A DNA stretch of 38,948 nt from Sulfuricella sp035530375 (GTDB taxonomy: Bacteria; Pseudomonadota; Gammaproteobacteria; Burkholderiales; Sulfuricellaceae), in NCBI GenBank assembly GCA_035530375.1, contig DATKUY010000002.1:1-38948 (forward strand). Reading direction: 5' to 3'. Position numbers and translations under genes: made by a program. The notes beneath the pieces are model-generated. The model saw nothing but the letters and a program-made list of their open reading frames with translations, did not search any database and was not told where the DNA came from. Every line of letters starts with the position of its first letter. Position 1 is the first letter of the stretch. This document shows, one piece after another, positions 24,099 through 31,406 of the stretch.

Positions 24099-24409
24099 GT
24101 CTTCATTATCAAGGGTTTTCACCTTGGACAGTTATAGTTGTCGCAGTTTCGCATCAAACTTTTTGTTCTAGCGGTTACCCCCTCGATGGGCCTTTGGCCT
24201 TGACGGTTTTTCCGCTGGAATACAGCGGAAAAACGGGCTAAAGCGCGGCTCTCTCGGCCCCCCGGCCGGAATCTTCGACTTCCTGGTTTTTCCTGCGCCC
24301 GATAACAGGGCTTCGATCCGCCATGGGCTTTTGTCCCATGTGGAGATGGCACGTATCGCGCTGGATGTTTGGCATCTTCCAGGTGAGCATACGACAAGGG
24401 GGCGATGGT
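24099..24409 (+). promoter_or_regulatory. Long structured 5' leader of mgtE, candidate regulatory RNA
   Basis: About 310 bases with no convincing gene between the predicted promoter and mgtE. It can form a strong hairpin of 12 pairs at 24206-24234 (GTTTTTCCGCTG / CAGCGGAAAAAC, loop GAATA) and another at 24322-24340 (CATGGG / CCCATG), plus a GGCC-TTT-GGCC element at 24189-24199. I could not match it to the M-box or yybP-ykoY consensus. Confidence 0.4.
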
Positions 24410-25852
24410 ATGTCTGAAACAGAGCAAACAAAGATTCAGGAAAGCCTCCAGGAAAGCCTGCAGCAGGTCATCGACCTGCTGCACAAGCATCGGCTGGTGG
24501 AAAGCCTCGTTCACAAGCAGAACATGCCGCGTCACGACCTGGTCGAGTCGCTGGTGCACAAGCAGAACCTGACCGAGCTGCGGAAAAAGCTCGATGAACT
24601 CCATCCCGCCGACGTCGCCTATATTCTCGAAGCCCTGCCGCTGGAACAGCGCCTGCTGGTATGGGATCTGGTCAAGGCCGAGCGCGACGGCGATATTCTG
24701 CTGGAAGTATCCGACGCGGTACGGGAATCGCTGATTGCCAGCATGAACAGGAACGAGCTGCTGGCTGCTGCCGAGCAGCTCGATACCGACGAAATCGCCG
24801 ACCTTGCACCCGACCTGCCTCATGACGTGATGTCGGAACTGCTCGAGTCGCTCGACAGCCAGAACCGGGCTCGCCTGCAATCCGTGATGTCTTTCCCGGA
24901 AGACACGGTCGGTTCGCTGATGGATTTCGACATGGTTACCATCCGCGACGATATTACCCTGGAAGTGGTGCTGCGTTACCTGCGGCGGCTGGGTGAGCTG
25001 CCGGGACATACCGACAAACTGTTCGTGGTGGATCGCGATGACAACTTCAAGGGTATCCTGTCCCTCAAACGGCTGCTGACACATGACCCTGAAGTGAGCG
25101 TTGCGGCGGTGATGGCCGCAGAGGCGGTGACGTTTCATCCCGACGACGAAGCCGACGAGGCGGCACAGGCGTTCGAGCGTTACGATCTGGTTTCAGCCCC
25201 GGTGGTGGGCAAGAACAACAAGCTGGTAGGGCGTTTGACGGTGGACGTGATGATGGATTTCATCCGCGAGGAAGCCGATAGCGAAGCGCTGTCGATCGCC
25301 GGTTTGCGCGAGGAAGAAGATCTGTTCGCCACGGTATGGAAAAGTATCCAGAACCGCTGGACCTGGCTGGCCATCAACCTGGTGACGGCATTTATCGCCT
25401 CGCGCGTGATCGGCATGTTCGAAGGCTCGATCGTAAAGATTGTGGCCCTGGCGGCATTGATGCCGATTGTCGCCGGTATCGGCGGCAATTCGGGCAACCA
25501 GACCCTCACCATGATCGTTCGCGCCCTGGCGCTCGGGCAAATTCACAGCGACAACGTGCGCAAGCTGTTTCTCAAGGAGCTCAGGGTCAGCCTGATAAAT
25601 GGACTGGTGTGGGGTGGCATCATCGGGCTGATGGCCTGGCTCCTTTACCATAACCCCGCATTGGGAATGGTGATGACCAGCGCAATGATCCTCAACCTGT
25701 TGCTGGCGGCACTGATGGGCGTGTTGATCCCGATGTTGATGCACAAGCTCGGACGCGATCCGGCGGTCGGTTCCAGCGTGATGATCACTGCGGTGACCGA
25801 CAGCGGCGGGTTCTTTATCTTTCTCGGCCTGGCGACGATTTTCCTGATTTGA
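24410..25852 (+). CDS. mgtE: Magnesium transporter MgtE
   Basis: A 480-residue Mg2+ channel of the MgtE/SLC41 family. A cytosolic N domain (about 50-150) contains LRKKLDELHPADVAYILEAL and repeated helical units. It is followed by two CBS domains (about 155-275; FPEDTVGSLMDFDMVTIRDD, FHPDDEADEAAQAFERYDL) that gate by Mg2+. Five membrane helices follow from about 315, with the pore/selectivity region ALMPIVAGIGGNSGNQTLT and the final ITAVTDSGGFFIFLGLA. I start at ATG 24410, preceded by AAGGGGG; the frame is open upstream to 24323 without a ribosome binding site. The extreme N-terminus has a 15-residue tandem repeat (LVESLVHKQN twice). Confidence 0.95.
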   Translation: MSETEQTKIQESLQESLQQVIDLLHKHRLVESLVHKQNMPRHDLVESLVHKQNLTELRKKLDELHPADVAYILEALPLEQRLLVWDLVKAERDGDILLEVSDAVRESLIASMNRNELLAAAEQLDTDEIADLAPDLPHDVMSELLESLDSQNRARLQSVMSFPEDTVGSLMDFDMVTIRDDITLEVVLRYLRRLGELPGHTDKLFVVDRDDNFKGILSLKRLLTHDPEVSVAAVMAAEAVTFHPDDEADEAAQAFERYDLVSAPVVGKNNKLVGRLTVDVMMDFIREEADSEALSIAGLREEEDLFATVWKSIQNRWTWLAINLVTAFIASRVIGMFEGSIVKIVALAALMPIVAGIGGNSGNQTLTMIVRALALGQIHSDNVRKLFLKELRVSLINGLVWGGIIGLMAWLLYHNPALGMVMTSAMILNLLLAALMGVLIPMLMHKLGRDPAVGSSVMITAVTDSGGFFIFLGLATIFLI

Positions 25853-25857
25853 CCAAA

Positions 25858-25879
25858 GGGAGCGAATCGGCTCGCTCCC
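25858..25879 (+). terminator. Hairpin between mgtE and the DUF1614 gene
   Basis: A perfect 8-pair stem GGGAGCGA / TCGCTCCC around ATCGGC, six bases after the mgtE stop. There is no T-run, so it may stabilise the mgtE message or cause partial termination rather than act as a full terminator. Confidence 0.4.
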
Positions 25880-25912
25880 CAACTGCCGGCCTTCACTCTC
25901 GACGGAGGTATC

Positions 25913-26572
25913 ATGCCGTTTTCGCCGCTTTATCTCGCATTACTCCTGGCAGCACTCGGCCTGCTCGCGGTGTTTGTCCAGGTTGGCGCCCTGACTCTGG
26001 CCTTCGACAAGCTCGGCCTGTCGCCGAATTCCGCTGTGCTGCTGCTATCCACCTCACTGCTCGGAAGCCTGATTAACCTGCCACTTTTTACAGTAAAAGC
26101 AGAAGGGCCGCCGCGCCCGATGCCTGAGCCGTTTCGCAGCCTGCTCAGGTTGCCGCGGATGGCGTTCACCGGCAAGACAACCATTGCAATCAATGTGGGC
26201 GGCGGCGTGGTGCCGCTGGCCTTTTCGGGTTATCTGGTGCGGCACAATTCCCTCAACCTGCTGACGGTGGTTGGCGCAGTGGCGATGGTGGCAACGGTAT
26301 GCCGCCTGGTGAGCCGCCCGGTAACGGGCGTTGGCATAGGCATACCCGTTTTCATCGCGCCAGTCATGGCGGCGATTGTCTCGATATTGATCGATCCGCA
26401 ACAGAGTGCGCCGCTTGCCTATATCAGCGGCACCCTGGGGGTACTGATCGGGGCCGACCTGTCGCGTCTGGGCGACATCCGGAAAATGGGCACGCCGTTC
26501 GCCTCGATCGGCGGGGCGGGAACATTTGACGGGATTTTCCTGAGCGGCATCGTTGCGGTGCTGCTGACCTAA
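25913..26572 (+). CDS. DUF1614 family membrane protein
   Basis: A 219-residue integral membrane protein with about six or seven hydrophobic segments. GGAGG lies four bases before the ATG. Typical DUF1614 landmarks are SLLGSLINLPLF, TIAINVGGGVVPLAFSGYLV, SRPVTGVGIGIPVFIAP, YISGTLGVLIGADL and FASIGGAGTFDGIFLSG. The family function is unknown; the Gly-rich membrane motifs suggest transport. It follows mgtE by 60 bases and may be read through from it. It is convergent with the PhoU-like gene, with nine bases between the stops. Confidence 0.82.
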   Translation: MPFSPLYLALLLAALGLLAVFVQVGALTLAFDKLGLSPNSAVLLLSTSLLGSLINLPLFTVKAEGPPRPMPEPFRSLLRLPRMAFTGKTTIAINVGGGVVPLAFSGYLVRHNSLNLLTVVGAVAMVATVCRLVSRPVTGVGIGIPVFIAPVMAAIVSILIDPQQSAPLAYISGTLGVLIGADLSRLGDIRKMGTPFASIGGAGTFDGIFLSGIVAVLLT

Positions 26573-26581
26573 GGTGCATCC

Positions 26582-27223
26582 CTAGCTGATCTTGACCACG
26601 ATATCGTGCAGCGTGTTGGCGCAATGTGCCATGTTGTGGGCGGCGTTGGAAAGATGGCGGTAGATCTCGCGCCGCTTGAACATGTTGATGTAATCGTCTC
26701 CCTTGAACAATTCGGCCAGGGCGATACGGTATAGCCTTTCAACGCGCCGTTGCGCCTTGCGCGCCCTGTCGGCATCGTTCGCCGCCGTCTGGGGATCTAT
26801 GCCCAGCTTGCCGAAGCCGGCTACCAGCGCATCTACGCCTTCCTGCAACAGCTTGGATTTTTCTATGATGAAAGTGTCAGGCGTAACCCCGAGCACGTCC
26901 ATTTCGCTGACCGTGGTTTTACAGTAGGTCACGATCCGGTCGAGGTCGGCGATCGCCCGGTAAATGTCCTCCCGATCGATCGGCGTGGAGAACGCTTCGT
27001 TCAGGGCATGGATGTTGCGCATCATGATGAGATCGGCTTCGTGCTCATCCTGCTTGATTTTTTTCCCCAGTTCTTCATTTCCGGTTTTCAGGAATTCGAC
27101 CAGATCGTTAACCGAATGGCTCACCAGCTCGCATTGCTCGGTCAGCAGCTTGAAGAAGTTGGGCGTCTTGGGAAAAATACGTTCGAGAATGCGTTTCAAA
27201 ACGGATTTGTCTTGTTTGCTCAT
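26582..27223 (-). CDS. DUF47/PhoU-like phosphate transport regulator
   Basis: A 213-residue all-helical protein of the DUF47 (TIGR00153) family, related to PhoU and usually paired with a PiT transporter. Visible features: MSKQDKSVLKRILERIFPKT, FFKLLTEQCELVSHSVNDLV, metal-binding-like KIKQDEHEADLIMMR with the E-x-x-x-D pattern, STPIDREDIYRAIADLDRIV, and the C-terminal YRHLSNAAHNMAHCANTLHD. It lies six bases behind pit in the same operon and probably gates or stabilises that transporter. Confidence 0.9.
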   Translation of the reverse strand: MSKQDKSVLKRILERIFPKTPNFFKLLTEQCELVSHSVNDLVEFLKTGNEELGKKIKQDEHEADLIMMRNIHALNEAFSTPIDREDIYRAIADLDRIVTYCKTTVSEMDVLGVTPDTFIIEKSKLLQEGVDALVAGFGKLGIDPQTAANDADRARKAQRRVERLYRIALAELFKGDDYINMFKRREIYRHLSNAAHNMAHCANTLHDIVVKIS

Positions 27224-27229
27224 GATTTT

Positions 27230-28276
27230 CTACCCCGCAAATTTCATGCTTGCCTGCACGATGAAATGAAATGCAATCGCCACCATCGCGGCGCCCGGCA
27301 TGGTGATCAGCCAAGTTATGGAGATCTCTTCCGCCTTTGCCCAGCGCACCGCCTTGGGGCGCTCCGAGGCGCCGATACCCATGATCGAGGTAGCGACCAC
27401 ATGGGTGGTGGATACCGGCGCGCCGACCAGGGAAGCGGCGAAAATCACCCCGGCCGACGCGAGTTGGGAATCCAGCGCATGCAGCGGCCGCACCTTGTAG
27501 ATGGAGAAACCCAGGATGCGTACGATGCGCCAGCCGCCCGACATGATACCCAGCATGATCGAAGTGGCGCAGGCCAGTATCACCCAGAACGGCACGACGA
27601 ACTCGTGGATGAAGCCGCCCAGCAGCAGCACCAGGGTGAGGATGCCCATGCTTTTCTGCGCGTCGTTGGCGCCGTGGGAAAAAGCCAGTCCGGCGGCGGT
27701 GAGGAATTGGACGCGGCGCAAATGCCGGTTAATTGAGGGCTTCGCTCCGCGCAACAGGAACAGCATCAGGCGGTGCAGAAAAAAACCGGCCCAGAAGCCG
27801 ATCAGCGGCGACAGTAACAACGCCAGCAACACCTTGGTCACGCCGGTGAAATGGCCATGCCGGAACAGCTCGCTGAAGCCCCAGGCCACATGATCGGCCC
27901 CGACCGAGACCACCACCGCTCCCGCCAGCCCGCCCACCAGCGCATGCGAGGATGAGGACGGGATGCCGCGCCACCAGGTCAGCAGGTTCCAGCAGATGGC
28001 GCCGGCCAGTCCGCATACGATGATGGTGAGCGAAACCGAAGCCTGTAAATCGCCGAGGCGGATGAACGTGCCGATGGTATTGGCCACCGCCGTGCCGCCC
28101 AGCAACGGGCCGAGGAATTCGAAAAAGCCGACGATCAGCACCGCCTGCACCGGCGTCATGGCGCGCGAGGCGATCACCGTGGCGACAATGTTGGCGGCAT
28201 CGTGGAAGCCGTTGGTGTAATCGAATACCAGCACGATTACCACCGCCACAATCGCCAGAATCAGGACTGCATTCAT
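27230..28276 (-). CDS. pit: Low-affinity inorganic phosphate transporter, PiT family
   Basis: A 348-residue membrane protein with about ten helices. It carries the duplicated PiT signature: FDYTNGFHDAANIVATVIAS in the N-terminal half and GLAFSHGANDAQKSMGILTL in the C-terminal half, where Asn/Asp bind phosphate and metal. The central cytosolic loop is short, as in non-E. coli PiT proteins of this length. It is transcribed first in a two-gene unit with the DUF47 regulator. Confidence 0.94.
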   Translation of the reverse strand: MNAVLILAIVAVVIVLVFDYTNGFHDAANIVATVIASRAMTPVQAVLIVGFFEFLGPLLGGTAVANTIGTFIRLGDLQASVSLTIIVCGLAGAICWNLLTWWRGIPSSSSHALVGGLAGAVVVSVGADHVAWGFSELFRHGHFTGVTKVLLALLLSPLIGFWAGFFLHRLMLFLLRGAKPSINRHLRRVQFLTAAGLAFSHGANDAQKSMGILTLVLLLGGFIHEFVVPFWVILACATSIMLGIMSGGWRIVRILGFSIYKVRPLHALDSQLASAGVIFAASLVGAPVSTTHVVATSIMGIGASERPKAVRWAKAEEISITWLITMPGAAMVAIAFHFIVQASMKFAG

Positions 28277-28388
28277 GTCTGCCGTAAAAAAATGGAACGG
28301 CTGTTAGCCTACCATTATTTGGTGTGTGCATGTCGCCCTGATAAATGCCCGGGCAACGACTTGATGCGGGTCCCGGAAGGATTTGCAG

Positions 28389-29525
28389 TCAGTCTAGCGT
28401 CTTGCGATAGCGTTTCAGGCCAATGGCCACTACCGTCAGCAGGAACAGGGCGATCGGCCAGAGGTGCGGCAGGGTTTCCATCAGGCCGTTGCCCTTGAGC
28501 AGGATGCCGCGCACCATGCGCAGGAAATGCGTCAGCGGCAGCACGCTGCCGACGTTCTGTGCCCACTCCGGCATGCCGCGAAACGGGAACATGAAGCCGG
28601 AAAGCAGCATCGACGGCAGGAAAAAGAAGAAGGTCATCTGCATCGCCTGCATCTGGTTTTTCGCCACCGTAGAGAACATCAGCCCCACCGCCAGATTGGC
28701 GGCGATAAACAGCAATACTACGGCATAGAGCAGGAGCACGCTGCCCAGCATCGGCACATGGAAAATCAGGTGGGCCGCCAGCAGGATCAGCGTGACCTGG
28801 ATGTAGCCGACCATGATGTAAGGCAGGATCTTCCCCGCCATCACCTCGAAGGGCCGCACCGGCGTGGCGAGGAGATTTTCCATGGTGCCGCGCTCGCGCT
28901 CCCGGGTCACGGCGAGGCCGGTCTGCATGATCATGGTCATGGTCAGGATCACCCCCATCAAACCCGGCACGATGTTGTACTGGGTGATGCCCTCGGGGTT
29001 GTAGCGGCGGTGGAGCTGTACGTCGAAGGGCGCCGGCTTGCCCTGCAGGTACTGCAGCGAACCGCGCAAATCGTGGTCGAGCCCGGTCTGGGACAACTGG
29101 CTGAGCGCGGCGATGGCGTTGCCGGTGGCGGTGGGGTCGGTGGCGTCCGCCTCGACCAGGATTACCGGGCGCTCCCCGCGCAGGAGCTTGCGCGCAAAAT
29201 TTTCCGGGATATTGACCACGAATTGCACATCGCCCTCGGCGATCATGCGCTCCGCCTCGATTTCGTTTTTCGGCTGCGCGGTAATCCTGAAATAGCTGCT
29301 GTTTTCCAGGGCACGGACGAAGCTGCGGGAAAATTCGCTGTGGTCGGCGTGCAGTACTGCAGTAGGCAGCGCCTTGGGGTCGGCATTGATGGCAAATCCG
29401 AACAGCGTCAGCTGGATCAGCGGAATGCCCACCATCATGGCGAAGGTCAAGCGGTCGCGCCGCATCTGGATGAATTCCTTGGTGACCACGGCGAGGAAGC
29501 GGTGCCAGGCAAAACGCTCAAACAT
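28389..29525 (-). CDS. ABC-2 exporter permease (YbhS/YbhR-like)
   Basis: A 378-residue inner-membrane protein. An N-terminal helix after FLAVVTKEFIQMRRDRLTFA is followed by a large periplasmic domain of about 150 residues (INADPKALPTAVLHADHSEF, FVVNIPENFARKLLRG). Five C-terminal helices contain the family motif TRERERGTMENLLATPVRPF and PSMLLSGFMFPFRGMPEWAQ. This layout fits the YbhFSR/DrrB-large type rather than the short permease at 13186. It overlaps the ATPase by eight bases and ends the efflux operon. Only one permease is present, so it probably works as a homodimer. Confidence 0.9.
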   Translation of the reverse strand: MFERFAWHRFLAVVTKEFIQMRRDRLTFAMMVGIPLIQLTLFGFAINADPKALPTAVLHADHSEFSRSFVRALENSSYFRITAQPKNEIEAERMIAEGDVQFVVNIPENFARKLLRGERPVILVEADATDPTATGNAIAALSQLSQTGLDHDLRGSLQYLQGKPAPFDVQLHRRYNPEGITQYNIVPGLMGVILTMTMIMQTGLAVTRERERGTMENLLATPVRPFEVMAGKILPYIMVGYIQVTLILLAAHLIFHVPMLGSVLLLYAVVLLFIAANLAVGLMFSTVAKNQMQAMQMTFFFFLPSMLLSGFMFPFRGMPEWAQNVGSVLPLTHFLRMVRGILLKGNGLMETLPHLWPIALFLLTVVAIGLKRYRKTLD

Positions 29526-30441
29526 TGCTTTTTGCTCCTTCCATCATCTGGATGAACACATCTTCCAGCCCTGGCTGGATCGAGGTCCAGCGGCATCCAG
29601 CCTGCTCCAGGAAGGGCGCGATGGAGCGCTCCAGCAGGGTCGCATCGGTACCGCTGACATGAAGAATATTGCCGAACGGCACCACCTGACTGATGCCAGG
29701 CAGGCCGCGCAATTGCGCGCCAAGGACATACACGTCGGCGCACTCCACCATCCAGGTGACGATGCCGGAATTTTTCACCACCTCGGCCACCGTGCCTTGG
29801 GCGAGTAGGCTGCCGTAGGCGATGTAGGCGAGGCGATGGCAACGTTCCGCTTCGTCCATGTAGTGCGTGCTCACCAGCACGGTGATGCCTTCGCCGGCAA
29901 GGCGATGGATCTCGTCCCAGAAATCCCGCCGCGCCTTGGGGTCGACGCCGGCGGTGGGCTCATCCAGCAGCAGCAATTGGGGATCGTGCAGCATGCAGGC
30001 GGCCAGCGCCAGGCGTTGCTTCCAGCCGCCGGAAAGCGTGCCGGCCAGCTGTTTCTGGCGATCCGCCAGGCCCAGGCGTTCGAGCGATTTTTCCACCGCC
30101 TGTTGCCGGTCCTTCATGCCGTAGATGCGGGCAGTGAAGTCCAGGTTTTCGCGGATGGAAAGGTCTTCGTACAGGCTGAAGCGCTGCGTCATGTAGCCGA
30201 CCTGGCGCTTGATCTGGCGGGTCTCGCTGATGACATCGTAACCGAGGCAGGTGCCGCGTCCGCCATCGGGGGTGAGCAGGCCGCACAACATGCGGATCGT
30301 GGTGGTCTTGCCGCTGCCGTTCGGCCCGAGAAAGCCGTAAATCTCACCGCGCCGCACCTGGAGCACCAGATCGTTGACCGCCACCAAGCCATTGAAGCAC
30401 TTTCTCAGCCCGGCGACATCGATGACCAGATCTTCCGCCAT
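29518..30441 (-). CDS. ABC exporter ATP-binding subunit (YbhF-like)
   Basis: A 307-residue ATPase from ATG 30441 (MAEDLVIDVAGLRKCF). It has Walker A GPNGSGKTT, Q-loop YMTQRFSLYEDL, signature LSGGWKQRLALA, Walker B LLLLDEPTAGVDPKARRDFW and the switch His in VSTHYMDEAERC. A C-terminal extension of about 80 residues is typical of exporter ATPases. In-frame ATGs at 30459 and 30492 are alternatives; those starts overlap the membrane fusion gene. It is a single ATPase unit, in contrast to the fused two-domain YbhF of E. coli. Confidence 0.9.
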   Translation of the reverse strand: MAEDLVIDVAGLRKCFNGLVAVNDLVLQVRRGEIYGFLGPNGSGKTTTIRMLCGLLTPDGGRGTCLGYDVISETRQIKRQVGYMTQRFSLYEDLSIRENLDFTARIYGMKDRQQAVEKSLERLGLADRQKQLAGTLSGGWKQRLALAACMLHDPQLLLLDEPTAGVDPKARRDFWDEIHRLAGEGITVLVSTHYMDEAERCHRLAYIAYGSLLAQGTVAEVVKNSGIVTWMVECADVYVLGAQLRGLPGISQVVPFGNILHVSGTDATLLERSIAPFLEQAGCRWTSIQPGLEDVFIQMMEGAKSNV

Positions 30442-30445
30442 GGGA

Positions 30446-31393
30446 TCAGGGCCTGACATCCAGCGGCTGTCCGGGGCGCAGCCTGGTCGCATCGGCAGGG
30501 GCCGGGCGCGCCTCGACCATAAATACCAGCTTGTCGCGATTTTCCTTGCTGTAGATCACCGGCGGCGTGTATTCGGCCTGCGGCGCAATATAGCTGATCG
30601 TGGCCGGAATCGGCGCGGAGCAGCCGTCGCAGGAAACCGTAACGGGCTGCCCCGTTTTGAGGGTGTTGACCCGCGCTTCCGGCACGAAGAAACGCACCTT
30701 GATATTTTGCGGTGGCAGCAGCGAGATGACCGGGTTGCCGGCGGGCACCCATTCGCCCTGAACATAAAGAGTATCCTGCACCAGGCCGGCGACCGGCGCT
30801 TTCACGCTCTTCTGGGCCAGCGACCATTCGGCGCGCGCGAGGGTGGCGCGCGCAGCAGCAACCTGCGCTTCGGCGGCACGGACTTCGTCCACCCGCGCGG
30901 CCAGCTTGGCGCTGGCGAGTTGCGCTTCCAGTTCTTTCAGGTGTTGCCGGTCGCGCTCGAGCGTGGTGCGGTCGCCGTCCAGTTTCTGGCGGGAAATGAA
31001 CCCTTCTTTCGCCAGTTTTTCGTCGCGCGAAAAATCGTCCGTGGAAAGCTTCAATGCGGCCCGTGCCTGTTCGCGCTGGGCAATGACGACATCCAGCTCG
31101 ATCGGGCGTTTGCCTTTCTTCAGATCCTCCAGTTGCGCTTCGGCGCGCTTCAACCCCTGCGCCGCTTCATCGCGGGCCGCTTTTTCGTTGTCCTGTTCCA
31201 GCGCGAACAAGGGCGCACCGGCCTCGACCTGGCCACCGCGCTGCACCGCCAGCGAGGTAAGGGCGCCGGCATAAGGGGCGGCAACGCGCACGAATTCGCC
31301 CTCGGCGTAACCCTGGTATATTTGCGATGTGTCGTGCGAACAGCCGGCCATCCCCGCCGCAACAATCAGCAATCCTGTCAGTGTCAACTTCAT
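30446..31393 (-). CDS. HlyD/YbhG-type membrane fusion lipoprotein
   Basis: A 315-residue periplasmic adaptor. The lipobox-type signal peptide MKLTLTGLLIVAAGMAGC suggests anchoring by lipidated Cys18. It has a first lipoyl half (VRVAAPYAGALTSLAVQRGG), a long alpha-helical hairpin rich in Ala/Glu/Lys/Arg (about 65-185), a second lipoyl half (VKAPVAGLVQDTLYVQGEWV) and a beta-barrel domain. It bridges the ABC exporter downstream to an outer-membrane channel, which is not encoded here. The pair SCDGCS in the barrel domain is unusual and might form a disulfide or bind metal. Confidence 0.9.
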   Translation of the reverse strand: MKLTLTGLLIVAAGMAGCSHDTSQIYQGYAEGEFVRVAAPYAGALTSLAVQRGGQVEAGAPLFALEQDNEKAARDEAAQGLKRAEAQLEDLKKGKRPIELDVVIAQREQARAALKLSTDDFSRDEKLAKEGFISRQKLDGDRTTLERDRQHLKELEAQLASAKLAARVDEVRAAEAQVAAARATLARAEWSLAQKSVKAPVAGLVQDTLYVQGEWVPAGNPVISLLPPQNIKVRFFVPEARVNTLKTGQPVTVSCDGCSAPIPATISYIAPQAEYTPPVIYSKENRDKLVFMVEARPAPADATRLRPGQPLDVRP

Positions 31394-31406
31394 TACCTGC
31401 TCCTGT

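Noticed and set aside
24099..24409. M-box or yybP-ykoY riboswitch upstream of mgtE
   Set aside because: I looked for the conserved cores of both and did not find them, so the region is reported only as an unclassified leader.
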